NCBI RefSeq assembly: GCF_947648125.1
Contig: NZ_CANSMR010000020.1
Span: forward strand, 62,001 to 126,000
Direction of reading: 5' to 3'
DNA from: an uncultured Bradyrhizobium sp.
GTDB lineage: Bacteria > Pseudomonadota > Alphaproteobacteria > Rhizobiales > Xanthobacteraceae
Length of the DNA: 64,000 bases
Position numbers and translations under genes: made by a program. The notes under the pieces are model-generated. The model was not told the origin of the DNA. It saw only the letters and a list, made by a program, of their open reading frames with translations, and made no database searches. Below, one piece after another: positions 26,891 to 35,935 of this stretch (position 1 is its first letter; every line of letters starts with the position of its first letter).

Positions 26891-27720
26891 GTGCCGCTCT
26901 CCATCACGGCGATCGCCTCTTCCTCGTCGGCGCCGAGATAGGCGGCGATCACCTTGGGGTCGTCGCGGACGGCCTGCGGCGTGCCTTCGGCGATCTTGAC
27001 GCCGTAGTCCATGACCACGACGTGATCGGAGATCTCCATCACGACCGACATGTCATGCTCGATCAAGAGGATCGAGGTGCCCTGTTCGTTGCGGATCGAC
27101 AGCAAGAGCTCGTTGAGCCCGCCGCTCTCGCGCGCATTCAGTCCGGCCGCCGGCTCGTCGAGACAGAGCAGCGCAGGCTCGGTGCACATCGCGCGCGCGA
27201 TCTCGAGCCTGCGCTGGTCGCCATAGGGCAGATTGCCGGCGGCATCGTCGGCGCGGTCCAGCAGCCCGACGCGGTTGAGCCAGGTCCGCGCCAGCTCGAT
27301 GGCGCGCTGCTCGGCCTCGCGCCACGACGGCAGGCCGAGCAGGCCGAGCAGGGTCAGGCCGGAGGCGCGCATCAGCGCGTTGTGCTGGGCGACCATCAGG
27401 TTTTCCAGCGCGGTCATGCCGGGAAACAACCGGATGTTCTGGAAGGTGCGCGCCACCTTCGCCTGCTTGGAGATGCGGAAATCGTTCAGCCGCTCGAGCT
27501 GGATGGTGCGGCCGTCATCATGGGCGAGGCGGATCGCACCGCCGCTCGGCCGGTAGAAGCCGGTGATGCAGTTGAAGACGGTGGTCTTGCCGGCGCCGTT
27601 CGGCCCGATCAGCGCGGTGATCTTGCGCCGCTCGGCCGCGAAGGAGAGCTCGTTGACCGCGACGATGCCGCCGAAGCGCATCATCAGGCGATCGACGGTG
27701 AGGATATGGTCGCCGCTCAT
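26887..27720 (-). CDS. livG: Branched-chain amino-acid ABC transporter ATP-binding protein LivG
   Basis: 277 residues. Walker A GPNGAGKTT, ARTFQNIRLFPGMTALEN (Q-loop), signature LPYGDQRRLEIARAM (the variant usual in LivG), Walker B LLCLDEPAAGLN and LIEHDMSVVM (H-loop His). ATG at 27720 overlaps the livM stop by four bases (ATGA). The 639-residue reading in this frame extends into livM and is not a real fusion. Confidence 0.96.
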   Translation of the reverse strand: MSGDHILTVDRLMMRFGGIVAVNELSFAAERRKITALIGPNGAGKTTVFNCITGFYRPSGGAIRLAHDDGRTIQLERLNDFRISKQAKVARTFQNIRLFPGMTALENLMVAQHNALMRASGLTLLGLLGLPSWREAEQRAIELARTWLNRVGLLDRADDAAGNLPYGDQRRLEIARAMCTEPALLCLDEPAAGLNARESGGLNELLLSIRNEQGTSILLIEHDMSVVMEISDHVVVMDYGVKIAEGTPQAVRDDPKVIAAYLGADEEEAIAVMESGT

Positions 27721-29042
27721 CCGTGGCCCTCCTTGACGAGGTCGGACGAGATCGCCTGGTTGCGCTCCAGGAACACGGTGGGCGCGCGATGGCCGATCAG
27801 TCCGCGCGGCCGCCAGATCATCAACAGCACCATCGCGATGCCGAACACCAGCATGCGGTACTGATCGAAACCACGGAACAGCTCGAAGCCGCCGATCATG
27901 GCGAGCGCGGCCAGCGCGACGCCGAGCTGCGAGCCCATGCCGCCGAGCACGACGATCGCCAGCACCAGCGCCGATTCCTGGAAGGTGAAAGATTCCGGGC
28001 TGATGAAGCCCTGCCGCGTGGCGAAGAACGCGCCGGCAAGGCCGCCGAACATCGCGCCGGTCGCGAACGCCGTCAGCTTGGTGGTCGTGGTGTTGATGCC
28101 GAGCGCGCGGCAGGCGACCTCGTCCTCGCGCAGCGCCTCCCAGGCGCGGCCGATCGGCAGCCGCCGCAGCCGGATCGTCACCCAGTTGGTCAGCAGCGCC
28201 ATCGCCAGGATCAGATAGAACAGGAAGACGAGGCGGTGGGTCGGCGAGAACTCGATGCCGAGCCTGGCGGCGAGCCCGTCGTCGCCCGGCGTCAGCGGAA
28301 TGCCGAACATGGTCGGGCGGGGGATCCCCGAGACGCCGTTGGGGCCGCCGGTCAGGCTCTGCCAGTTGATGATGACGAGGCGGATGATCTCGCCGAAGGC
28401 GAGCGTCACGATCGCCAGATAGTCGCCGCGCAGCCGCAGCACCGGGAAGCCGAGCAGCACGCCCCAGAACGCCGCCAGGATGCCGGCGAGCGGCAGGCAG
28501 ACCCAGAACGACAATCCGAAATTGGTCGCGAGCAGCGCGTAGGAATAGGCGCCGACCGCATAGAACGCGACATAGCCGAGGTCGAGCAGGCCGGCGAGGC
28601 CGACCACGACGTTCAAGCCCCACCCAAGCATCACATAGGTCAGGACCAGGATCGACAGGTCGAGAATGTAGCGCTGGTTGTAGAAGATGACGGGCACGAG
28701 GAATGCGAACACCAGGAGCGCGGGCGCCAGCCATCGTCCGGCGAACGAGATCGCTGATTGCACCGGCTTCGGCACAATGCTGTCCTTGTCGACCGGTCCC
28801 CACCATTGCCGCAGCAGCTCGACGATGATGCTGCCGCCGAACACCGTGCCGACAAGGGCGGCGAGGTCGCCGAACCGCGTCCAGTAGATCAGGCCGCCTT
28901 GCGGTCCGGCCTCGGTGCGCACGCCGATCATCAGCGAGAACAGCACCAGCGCGACCAGTGCGCTGATCAGGGCTTTCTTGAGAATGAAGGCGCTGCCCGA
29001 GGGCTGCGCGGCGGGCGATGGTCGGGCTGTGGTCGCGCTCAC
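27717..29042 (-). CDS. livM: Branched-chain amino-acid ABC transporter permease LivM
   Basis: 441 residues. The core permease (about 125-420) has the family motifs LDLSILVLTYVMLGWGLNVV, GYVAFYAVGAYSYALL and REDEVACRALGIN, the EAA-like cytoplasmic loop, with GGLAGAFFATRQGFISPESF near the end. About 100 extra N-terminal residues with two further helices (ALISALVALVLFSLMIG; LVGTVFGGSIIVELLR) are typical of longer LivM forms. I choose the GTG at 29042, 10 bases after livH; the TTG at 29081 would lie inside livH. Confidence 0.94.
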   Translation of the reverse strand: MSATTARPSPAAQPSGSAFILKKALISALVALVLFSLMIGVRTEAGPQGGLIYWTRFGDLAALVGTVFGGSIIVELLRQWWGPVDKDSIVPKPVQSAISFAGRWLAPALLVFAFLVPVIFYNQRYILDLSILVLTYVMLGWGLNVVVGLAGLLDLGYVAFYAVGAYSYALLATNFGLSFWVCLPLAGILAAFWGVLLGFPVLRLRGDYLAIVTLAFGEIIRLVIINWQSLTGGPNGVSGIPRPTMFGIPLTPGDDGLAARLGIEFSPTHRLVFLFYLILAMALLTNWVTIRLRRLPIGRAWEALREDEVACRALGINTTTTKLTAFATGAMFGGLAGAFFATRQGFISPESFTFQESALVLAIVVLGGMGSQLGVALAALAMIGGFELFRGFDQYRMLVFGIAMVLLMIWRPRGLIGHRAPTVFLERNQAISSDLVKEGHG

Positions 29043-29052
29043 GAAGTGCCTG

Positions 29053-29970
29053 TCAGACTTTTTCGACTTCGGGACGGCCAAGCAGGCCGGTCGGCATGAA
29101 GATCAGCACCACGATCAGGATCGAGAACGCGGCGACGTCCTTGTACTCCACCGAGAAATAGGCCGACCAGAACGTCTCGATCAGACCGATCGCAAGCCCG
29201 CCGAGCATCGCGCCCGGCAGCGAGCCGATGCCGCCGAGCACGGCGGCGGTGAACGCCTTGATGCCGGCGACGAAGCCCATGAAGAAATCGACCAGGCCGT
29301 AATACAGCAGGTACATCATGCCGGCGACGGCGGCGAGCGCAGCACCGATCACGAAAGTCATCGAGATGGTCCGGTCGACGTCGACGCCGAGCAGTGCGGC
29401 CATGGTCTGGTCCTGCTCGCAGGCGCGCATGTCGCGCCCGAGCCGGGTGCGCGACACCAGCCAGGTGAACAGCGCCAGCAGCACGATGGTGGCGAGCACG
29501 ACCATGATCTGGATGTTGGAGAGCTGCACGGCGAAGCCTTGCGCGCCCTCATGCAGCGTGTAGCCGCCGGTGATGATCGGCGGCACCGGCTTGACGCGCG
29601 CGCCCTGCGACACCTGCGAGAAGTTGGTCAGCACGAACGACATGCCGATCGCCGACAGCATCGGCGCCAGGCGGAACGAATGCCGCAACGGCCGGTAGGC
29701 GATGCGCTCGATGGTCCAGCCATAGAGCGCGGTGATCGCCATCGAGACCAGCAGCACGATCAGCAGGATCAGGGGGATCGCGGTGAGGCCGAGCGACACC
29801 AGCACCAAAAACGAGATCAGCGCGATGAAGCCGCCGATCATGAAGATGTCGCCATGGGCGAAGTTGATCATGCCGACGATGCCGTAGACCATCGTGTAGC
29901 CGATGGCGATCAGGCCGTAGATCGAACCGAGCACGAGGCCGTTGATCAGTTGCTGGGCGAAATAATCCAT
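29053..29970 (-). CDS. livH: Branched-chain amino-acid ABC transporter permease LivH
   Basis: 305 residues, about eight membrane helices. Family motifs: INGLVLGSIYGLIAIGYTMV, GMINFAHGDIFMIGGF, and the cytoplasmic ACEQDQTMAALLGVDVDRTI loop that docks the ATPases. It is the first gene of the operon livH-livM-livG-livF-livK, all on the minus strand. The promoter must lie in the 29971-30347 gap. Confidence 0.96.
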   Translation of the reverse strand: MDYFAQQLINGLVLGSIYGLIAIGYTMVYGIVGMINFAHGDIFMIGGFIALISFLVLVSLGLTAIPLILLIVLLVSMAITALYGWTIERIAYRPLRHSFRLAPMLSAIGMSFVLTNFSQVSQGARVKPVPPIITGGYTLHEGAQGFAVQLSNIQIMVVLATIVLLALFTWLVSRTRLGRDMRACEQDQTMAALLGVDVDRTISMTFVIGAALAAVAGMMYLLYYGLVDFFMGFVAGIKAFTAAVLGGIGSLPGAMLGGLAIGLIETFWSAYFSVEYKDVAAFSILIVVLIFMPTGLLGRPEVEKV

Positions 29971-30347
29971 GCGCTGCCGTAACTCGAGGGGTGACGCGCC
30001 GAGGGCCCCCGGCAGCCTGGTCCGTCGCGTCGTGACATTTTCTAACAGTGGAATACCGGCGGCGGCAACAGCGTGGCAGCAGCAGATAAGGGCTTGTACA
30101 TAACTACTTCGGCGGGTGCGGTTCCGATGTCACAGGGGCGATACCTCGCTGCCCTGCAATGATCGCGCCGGAACCCGTGTTGGCCAAGCCACAGCGACGG
30201 TCAGAAGCCCGGGGAGCAGCAGGATCCCGACCGGCAGGGCCAGAAACCCAATCCGGAGCGCTCATTCGGGGCAATTGAGCAGATGCAACAAATGGGTCTC
30301 ACCGAACGACGAGGCCCATTTGTCAGCTCTTTTGTTTCTGCTTCTGC
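29971..30347. other. Intergenic region upstream of livH
   Basis: 377 bases without a convincing ORF. The first 120 bases, read on the minus strand, should hold the liv promoter; I see no strong consensus boxes. At about 30291-30322 AAATGGG and CCCATTT face each other around 18 bases, a weak terminator-like hairpin for the gene ending at 30348, followed on that strand by TTTGTT. Confidence 0.5.
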
Positions 30348-31106
30348 TCAGGCCAACTGATCGGCGAAGCGGCCGCGGAAGGCGAATGAACCGAAATGCG
30401 TGAGCTCGCTTCGAAGGTCGAGCCAGATTTCGCCGCCGAGATCGAGCCAGCGCCGGCAGAAGGCGTAATCTTCGGACAAATACTCGCCGGTCGTCTTGTC
30501 GATCATGCATTCGAACAGCGAGACTCGGTCGAGGTCGGCGCGAACCAGGTCGCCGGTGTTCAAGTCGTTGCTCTTGTGGTTCGCCCGATATTTGAGTTCG
30601 GGGTGGGCGTCGCACAGCCTGACGAGGGCGGATCGCTTCATCATCAGGAAGCCGGTTCCGGCATACCGGACCTTGGCGAAGCCATCGCCGCGAGCCGTGA
30701 TCTGGTCGCCCTCCCATGTGACGACATAGTCCAGCGAGGATGACGCGAGGTTTTGCCGCTTGGCCTCCGCGGCCCGCTGCACCTTTGCCCAATCGATGTG
30801 CTTGAGCGGGTAGGCCGCGGCCGAAACCTCGGCGTCGCAATCCAGCAGCCGGAAGACGGACTCGGGTTCGAACCCGATATCGGCATCGATGAACAGGAGA
30901 TGGCTGGCGCCGGATACAAGGAATTGGTGGGCCAGTTCGTTCCGGGCGCGCACGATCAGCGATTCGTTTCCTATCAGGTGGAACTGGATGTCGATGCCCC
31001 GGGCAGTGGCCACCGCCTGAAGCTTCAGGGCGGACAGCACATAGGCCATCTTCAGGTCGCCGCCGAAACAGGGCGTCGCGACGAAAACGCGGGTTCTTTC
31101 GGTCAT
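30348..31106 (-). CDS. Glycosyltransferase-like (GT-A fold) protein
   Basis: 252 residues. It opens with TRVFVATPCFGGDLKMAYVL, a nucleotide-sugar transferase-like start, contains LLFIDADIGFEPESVFRLLD with a D-x-D-type motif (DAD) and KHIDWAKV, and ends SELTHFGSFAFRGRF. These fit a family-2-like glycosyltransferase that may be cytosolic, with no membrane helix. Start at ATG 31106 with GGGGG four bases upstream. Donor and acceptor are unknown and no polysaccharide cluster surrounds it; similar single genes occur in phages and rhizobia. Confidence 0.7.
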   Translation of the reverse strand: MTERTRVFVATPCFGGDLKMAYVLSALKLQAVATARGIDIQFHLIGNESLIVRARNELAHQFLVSGASHLLFIDADIGFEPESVFRLLDCDAEVSAAAYPLKHIDWAKVQRAAEAKRQNLASSSLDYVVTWEGDQITARGDGFAKVRYAGTGFLMMKRSALVRLCDAHPELKYRANHKSNDLNTGDLVRADLDRVSLFECMIDKTTGEYLSEDYAFCRRWLDLGGEIWLDLRSELTHFGSFAFRGRFADQLA

Positions 31107-31288
31107 TTTACCCCCTTTATCTCGACCGGCGCAGCTGCCGGCCGGGCCCGATCGCATCGATCCGGAACCATCGCACCGCGCTTAACCTTAACAAAGGGTT
31201 TAAATTGCTGCCGGCAATCGATCGGCGTTACCTCGCAGGCTGAACCGTCGCCAACCCAAAAAGGGCGCCGGAACCACGGGAAGCGGCA

Positions 31289-31831
31289 ATGTCGAGTAAC
31301 TGGCGGATCAGCTCCTTCAACGGCGCGCTGCTTGCGGCCTATTTCATTCCGGTCTGGACCATCATCGCCTTCAGCATCATCGTGTCGCCGATCCACGGCC
31401 TCTATGAGCGGCCGAGCGTATCGATCGCCTTCTACGCCAGCGACCACCTGCACCTCGCCAAGATGGCGACGGTGCGGCTGGCATGGCTGCTGGCGCTGGC
31501 GCGGATCACGGTGGTGGCGTTCTTCGCGGTCTTCCTCGCGATGGCCGCGTTCTCGCCGCTCCGCAAGACCAGCAGCGGCGCCGACGAGGCACTGGCTGTG
31601 GCGCTCTGCCTCGGCAGCGTGCTGAGCTTCGCCAGCATGATGATGGCGTCCAAGGTCGGCGAGATCGAAGCGTTGCGCATGCATGCGGCCGAGCTCCTGA
31701 TGCTGCTCGGCACCGCGATCGTGATGCTGTTCGAGACCTCGCCGAAGCGAACCGCCGAGTCGTCCGCTGCCAAGGCACCTGAGGCCGAGACGGGCGCACC
31801 GGCAGGCGGGCTATCCCTTCAGCAGCCCTAG
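31289..31831 (+). CDS. Four-helix membrane protein, function unknown
   Basis: 180 residues with likely helices near 12-36, 63-87, 101-121 and 130-148. The N-terminal part reads FNGALLAAYFIPVWTIIAFS, and the segment between helices 1 and 2 holds ASDHLHLAKMATVRLAW. The C-terminal 30 residues are Ala/Glu/Pro-rich and soluble. I do not recognise a named family. Its 3' end overlaps the convergent pcaC gene by 21 bases. The ATG at 31289 follows a weak purine-rich stretch. Confidence 0.78.
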   Translation: MSSNWRISSFNGALLAAYFIPVWTIIAFSIIVSPIHGLYERPSVSIAFYASDHLHLAKMATVRLAWLLALARITVVAFFAVFLAMAAFSPLRKTSSGADEALAVALCLGSVLSFASMMMASKVGEIEALRMHAAELLMLLGTAIVMLFETSPKRTAESSAAKAPEAETGAPAGGLSLQQP

Positions 31832-32203
31832 TTCGGCGATGATCGCGCCGGCTTCCTTGACGGCGTGATTGGCGGCAGGCACGCCGCAATAGATCGCCTG
31901 CTGTAGCAGGATCTCCTTGATGTCCTCGGGCGTGAAGCCGCCTTCGCTGAGCGCGGCGCGCACATGCAGGCGGAATTCGTCCCACTGGCCGAGCGCGACC
32001 ATGGTGCCGATGACCAGCACGCGGCGCGTGCGGTGATCGAAATGCGGCCGGGTCCAGATGTCGCCCCACGCATAGCGCGTGATCAGGTCCTGGAAGTCGG
32101 TGTTGAACGCGTTGCGGTTCTTGATCGACTTGTCGACCCATTCATTGCCCAGCACCTTGCGGCGCTGTGTCATGCCGTCGTCGCGGCGCTGATTGTCGTC
32201 CAT
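31811..32203 (-). CDS. pcaC: 4-carboxymuconolactone decarboxylase
   Basis: 130 residues, the normal size. In the protocatechuate branch of the beta-ketoadipate pathway it decarboxylates gamma-carboxymuconolactone to the enol-lactone. Family marks: RRKVLGNEWVDKSIKNRNAF, ITRYAWGDIWTRP, and the CMD core GFTPEDIKEILLQQAIYCGV with its Cys, then PAANHAVKEA. It follows pcaD on the same strand after a 223-base gap filled with two repeats. Confidence 0.95.
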   Translation of the reverse strand: MDDNQRRDDGMTQRRKVLGNEWVDKSIKNRNAFNTDFQDLITRYAWGDIWTRPHFDHRTRRVLVIGTMVALGQWDEFRLHVRAALSEGGFTPEDIKEILLQQAIYCGVPAANHAVKEAGAIIAELGLLKG

Positions 32204-32217
32204 CGGTGTCTCCTCCC

Positions 32218-32300
32218 GTCATTGCGAGCGAAGCGAAGCAATCCAATTCACCGCTTGCGGAGGCATGGATTGCTTCGTCGCTGTGCTCCCCGCAATGACG
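32218..32300. repeat. Palindromic intergenic repeat, CGTCATTGCG family
   Basis: CGTCATTGCGAGCGAAGCG on the left, CCCCGCAATGACG on the right, AAGCAATCCA facing TGGATTGCTT inside. It stands between pcaD and pcaC, within what should be one transcript. Confidence 0.88.
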
Positions 32301-32319
32301 CTTTTGTGCATTTGGAATC

Positions 32320-32406
32320 GTAGCCCGGATAGAGCGAAGCGTAATCCGGGGTTCGGCGCTAGTCTCAAGACTTGTCCCGGATTTCGCTTCGCTCCATCCG
32401 GGCTAC
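32320..32406. repeat. Palindromic repeat, TAGCCCGGAT family
   Basis: TAGCCCGGATAGAGCGAAGC faces GCTTCGCTCCATCCGGGCTA, an imperfect 20-bp inverted repeat around a 45-base centre. Directly follows the previous element, so both sit between pcaD and pcaC. Confidence 0.88.
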
Positions 32407-32426
32407 ACGGGTCCTTCGTCGCTTCG

Positions 32427-33209
32427 TCAGCGTTGCGTCAGGAAGCCGACCACGGCTTCGGTGAAGGCGTGCGACTGCTCGACATTGGAGATGTGCGCGG
32501 CATCGAGCAGCGTCATGCTGGCGCCGGGAATGAGGCTCCGGATCATCTCACCCGCCGACACCGGCGTCGCCATGTCCCGCTTTCCCGCGATCACCAGGGT
32601 CGGGCTCTCGATCCTGGGCAACAGCGCGCGCTGGTCGAGCGTCGACAGCGCTTCGCAGCAGGCGAGATAGCCCTCGACGGGAGAGGCTAGCAGCATCGCC
32701 TTCATCCGCGCTGTGGTCTCCGGCTCGCGCTCACGGAAGTCGGCGGTCAGCCAGCCTGCGATCACGGTGTCGGCGACGGCGGCGATGCCGCCTTGCTTCA
32801 CCGCCTTGATGCGGTTCAGCCAGTTGGTCGGATCGGGATAGTAGCAGGCGGTGTTGGCGAGGATGATCTTGCCGAATCTGTCGGGCGCGTTGGCCCCTAA
32901 CCATTGCCCGACCATGCCGCCCATCGACAGGCCGCACCAGTGCACCTTCTCGATGTTGAGGTCGTCGAGGATCGCAAGCACGTCGCGGCCGAGCCGCTCC
33001 ATCGAGTAGGGGCCTGCCGGCACACCGGATTTGCCGTGGCCGCGACGATCGTAGCGGATGACGCGGAACATCTGCGTCAGTGCCTTCATCTGCGGTTCCC
33101 ACATCTGCAGAGTGCAGCCGAGCGAGTTCGACAGCATCAAGGTCGGTCCGCCATCACGGCCATCCACCTGGACGTTGAGCAGGCATCCGTCGGCGTTGAT
33201 CATCGGCAT
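32427..33209 (-). CDS. pcaD: 3-oxoadipate enol-lactonase
   Basis: 260 residues, alpha/beta-hydrolase fold. It opens the enol-lactone ring to beta-ketoadipate. The nucleophile elbow is GLSMGGMVGQ, the oxyanion region SLGCTLQMWEPQ and YDRRGHGKSG, and the catalytic His lies in LLDAAHISNVEQ. Starts at ATG 33209, 24 bases after pcaB. Part of pcaB-pcaD-pcaC. Confidence 0.95.
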   Translation of the reverse strand: MPMINADGCLLNVQVDGRDGGPTLMLSNSLGCTLQMWEPQMKALTQMFRVIRYDRRGHGKSGVPAGPYSMERLGRDVLAILDDLNIEKVHWCGLSMGGMVGQWLGANAPDRFGKIILANTACYYPDPTNWLNRIKAVKQGGIAAVADTVIAGWLTADFREREPETTARMKAMLLASPVEGYLACCEALSTLDQRALLPRIESPTLVIAGKRDMATPVSAGEMIRSLIPGASMTLLDAAHISNVEQSHAFTEAVVGFLTQR

Positions 33210-33233
33210 CGTCTTGTCCCTCTCGTCATCCCG

Positions 33234-34589
33234 CTACTTGTCATCCAGTGAAGCCAGCAAACGGTCGATCAGCGCCTGCGAGGCGCCCTGATAGGCCATC
33301 GGCTCGAACAGTTCTGCGAGATGCTTTGTGTCGAGAAGCGCAGTGACCTTCGCATCCGCCGACAGCACGTCGCGCAGATGCGTCTTCTCCGCGACCGCTT
33401 TCTTGCTGGCAGCTTCGATCAGGTGATGGGCGTCGCTCTTGCCGATCTTTTCGGCCAGCGCAAAGGTGACGGCTTCCGCCATGATCAACCCATGAGTCGC
33501 ATCGAGATTGGCGCGCATCCGCGCCGCATCGACCTCGAGCCCTTCGGCGAGGTCGACGATGGCGGCGAGCGCGCCCGAGGTCACCAGCATCAAGGTCGGC
33601 AAGGTCGGCCATTCCGCGTGCCAGGGACCGGCGCTACGCTCATGGTCCTGCACTTGCGCCGCGAAGATCGTGGCAGTGAGGTTCGGCGCCATGGTGGCGG
33701 CCCCCAGCGCGCTCGCGGCGGCAACGGGATTGCGCTTGTGCGGCATGGTCGAGGAGCCACCGCGGCCGGCGCCGGCGGGCTCGAAGGCTTCGCCGACATC
33801 GGTCTGCATCATCAGCGACACGTCGCGCGCGATCTTGCCGCAGCTGCCGGCGAGGATCGCGAACACCGACGCCGCCTCCGCGATGCGGTCGCGGTGGGTG
33901 TGCCAGGGCGCGTCCGGCAGCGGCAGGTCCAGCTCTTTCGCAAGCGCTTCGGCGACCGCAAGGCCCTTGTCGCCGAGCGCGGCGAGCGTGCCGGCGGCGC
34001 CGCCGAATTGCACGGCCAGCGTCTCGCGGCGCAGGCGCAGCAAGCGCTTGCGGGAGCGGTGCAGGGCCGCGGCATATTCGGCAAGCTTCAGGCCGAACGG
34101 CATCGGCAGCGCATGCTGCAGCCAGGTCCGCGCCACCACCGCAGTGTCGCGATGGGCGCGGGCAAGCCCGGCAAAACCCGCAACAGCGCGCTCGAGGTCG
34201 GCGAGCAGCGCATCGATGCCGGCGCGCAGCGACAGCATGGTCGCGGTGTCGATGACGTCCTGGCTGGTCGCGCCCCAATGCACATAGCGCGCCGCCTCGG
34301 CATCCTTTTTGGCGACGTTGGCGGTCAGGGCCTTCACCAGCGGGATCGCCAGATTGCCCGAGCGCGTCGCGGCATCGGCCAGCGCGGCGAGGTCGAATGA
34401 TTCGGCTTTGCAGGCAGCGCCGATCGGGCCGGACGCCTCGTGCGGGGTGACGCCGCAGGCCACTTCGGCGCGGGCCAGCGCGGCCTCGAAATCCAGCATG
34501 TTTTGCAGGATGGCGGCGTCGTCGCAGACCGCACGCATCGCGGCGCTCGACAGCATCGGCGCAAGCAGGGGGGACAGGGCTGTGCTCAT
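33234..34589 (-). CDS. pcaB: 3-carboxy-cis,cis-muconate cycloisomerase
   Basis: 451 residues of the fumarase/aspartase superfamily. It lactonises beta-carboxymuconate. The signature loop is GRGGSSTMPHKRNPVAAAS, with VHWGATSQDVIDTATML and RTWLQHALPMPFGLKLAEYA as further active-site regions. I start at MSTALSPLLAPML (ATG 34589); earlier codons only add Arg-rich sequence. It is the first gene of the local pca operon. The dioxygenase genes pcaHG and the regulator pcaQ are not in the window. Confidence 0.95.
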   Translation of the reverse strand: MSTALSPLLAPMLSSAAMRAVCDDAAILQNMLDFEAALARAEVACGVTPHEASGPIGAACKAESFDLAALADAATRSGNLAIPLVKALTANVAKKDAEAARYVHWGATSQDVIDTATMLSLRAGIDALLADLERAVAGFAGLARAHRDTAVVARTWLQHALPMPFGLKLAEYAAALHRSRKRLLRLRRETLAVQFGGAAGTLAALGDKGLAVAEALAKELDLPLPDAPWHTHRDRIAEAASVFAILAGSCGKIARDVSLMMQTDVGEAFEPAGAGRGGSSTMPHKRNPVAAASALGAATMAPNLTATIFAAQVQDHERSAGPWHAEWPTLPTLMLVTSGALAAIVDLAEGLEVDAARMRANLDATHGLIMAEAVTFALAEKIGKSDAHHLIEAASKKAVAEKTHLRDVLSADAKVTALLDTKHLAELFEPMAYQGASQALIDRLLASLDDK

Positions 34590-34797
34590 GGCGCGCGACC
34601 TAACCATTCCTGCGCGTCGCTGCCAATGCCCCTGCGCTGCCGTCAAATTCAGCAAGCGGACCGCGCGATTTCGTGAACGATGCGCTTGGCTTGCTGCGGT
34701 GCGAATATGCATCGCTCATCCTCCGAAGGTGCCCTTTCCTTTGCGCCCGGGCTGCTTTACTTGGAGGCAAAGGTTTTAGCGATCGAGGAGGTCCCCC

Positions 34798-35244
34798 ATG
34801 GCCATGACAATGACCGGCGAAGTCCAGCTTGCAGCGCCGCGCCAGGCTGTGTGGGACAAGCTCAACGATCCCGAAGTGCTGAAGGCCTGCATTCCCGGCT
34901 GCGAAGAGCTCGAGAAGACCGACGAGGGCGGCTTCCGCGCCACCGCCAAGATGAAGGTCGGCCCGGTCTCTGCCCGCTTCAAGGGCAAGGTCACATTGAG
35001 CGATCTCGATCCGCCGAACGGCTACAAGATTTCGGGTGAAGGCGAGGGCGGGGTCGCCGGCTTCGCCAAGGGCGGCGCCACCGTCGGCCTTGCCGACAAG
35101 GACGGCGGCACGCTCCTGAGCTACAACGTCGAGGCGCAGATCGGCGGCAAGCTCGCCCAGCTCGGCCAGCGCCTGATCAACGGCGCCGCCAAGAAGCTGG
35201 CGGACGAATTTTTTGCAAATTTCGCCAAAGCGGTGCAGGGTTAA
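34798..35244 (+). CDS. coxG: CoxG-family carbon monoxide dehydrogenase accessory protein
   Basis: 148 residues of the SRPBCC/CoxG family: MTGEVQLAAPRQAVWDKLND, CIPGCEELEKTDEGGF, KVGPVSARFKGKVTLSDLDP, and a late QRLINGAAKKLADEFFANF. CoxG is thought to help anchor or mature CO dehydrogenase-type molybdenum enzymes; how is unclear. A strong AGGAGG lies before the ATG, so translation should be efficient. It is the first gene of the cox-like cluster. Confidence 0.9.
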   Translation: MAMTMTGEVQLAAPRQAVWDKLNDPEVLKACIPGCEELEKTDEGGFRATAKMKVGPVSARFKGKVTLSDLDPPNGYKISGEGEGGVAGFAKGGATVGLADKDGGTLLSYNVEAQIGGKLAQLGQRLINGAAKKLADEFFANFAKAVQG

Positions 35245-35412
35245 CCCCGCAGGCGGGCCGGCTTATTCAGGCCCAGCCATGCCTTGCCGTTATGTCCTGG
35301 ATGGGTGGCTCGAAAGGTTGCCCATCGCGGGGCGCGCCCATATTATGCCGTCTGGAATGATTTTAAACCGCCTGCTTCGCCGATATGCGGTGGGGCAGAT
35401 AAGAGAGTGCTG

Positions 35413-35898
35413 ATGGCCAAGATTTCAATGATCGTGAACGGCAACCCCGTTAACGCGAACGTCGACCCCCGTACCCTTCTGGTCCAGTTTCTGCGCGAAA
35501 ATCTGCGGCTGACAGGTACCCATGTCGGCTGCGACACCTCGCAGTGCGGCGCCTGCGTCGTGCATCTGGACGGCAAGGCGGTGAAGTCGTGCACGACGCT
35601 TGCGGTGATGGCCGACGGTCATGAAGTCAAGACCATCGAGGGGCTGGCGGCCGATGGCGCGCCGCTGCATCCGATGCAGGAGGCCTTCCGCGAGCATCAC
35701 GGCCTGCAGTGCGGCTTCTGCACGCCGGGCATGATCATGACCGCGGTCGACCTGGTCCATCGCAAGGGCCACGACCTCTCCGACGAGGTGATCCGCGAGG
35801 AGCTGGAAGGCAATCTGTGCCGCTGCACCGGCTACCAGAACATCGTTGCTTCGATCGCCGCCGGCGCCAAGGCGATGGCCAAATCGGACCTCGCCTAA
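35413..35898 (+). CDS. coxS: Molybdenum hydroxylase small subunit (two 2Fe-2S clusters), CoxS-like
   Basis: 161 residues. The N-terminal ferredoxin domain binds one cluster through [12 protein letters not shown] and a later Cys (KSCTTLAV); the C-terminal helical domain binds the second through [12 protein letters not shown] and [12 protein letters not shown]. This is the electron-transfer subunit of xanthine oxidase-family enzymes. I start at the ATG at 35413; upstream in-frame sequence is non-coding in style. In other species the catalytic large subunit gene normally follows or precedes; here coxM follows after 37 bases. Confidence 0.94.
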   Translation: MAKISMIVNGNPVNANVDPRTLLVQFLRENLRLTGTHVGCDTSQCGACVVHLDGKAVKSCTTLAVMADGHEVKTIEGLAADGAPLHPMQEAFREHHGLQCGFCTPGMIMTAVDLVHRKGHDLSDEVIREELEGNLCRCTGYQNIVASIAAGAKAMAKSDLA

Positions 35899-35935
35899 TC
35901 AGCAATTCGTCGCGACAAGCGATCAGGACATTCCA

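Noticed and set aside
26887-28806. 639-codon frame suggesting a LivM-LivG fusion
   Set aside because: The first 360 codons are out-of-frame livM; the real livG begins at the ATG at 27720 with a four-base overlap.
30855-30885. tRNA-like T-arm sequence GGTTCGAACCC
   Set aside because: No acceptor or anticodon arm pairs around it; it is within the glycosyltransferase-like coding frame.
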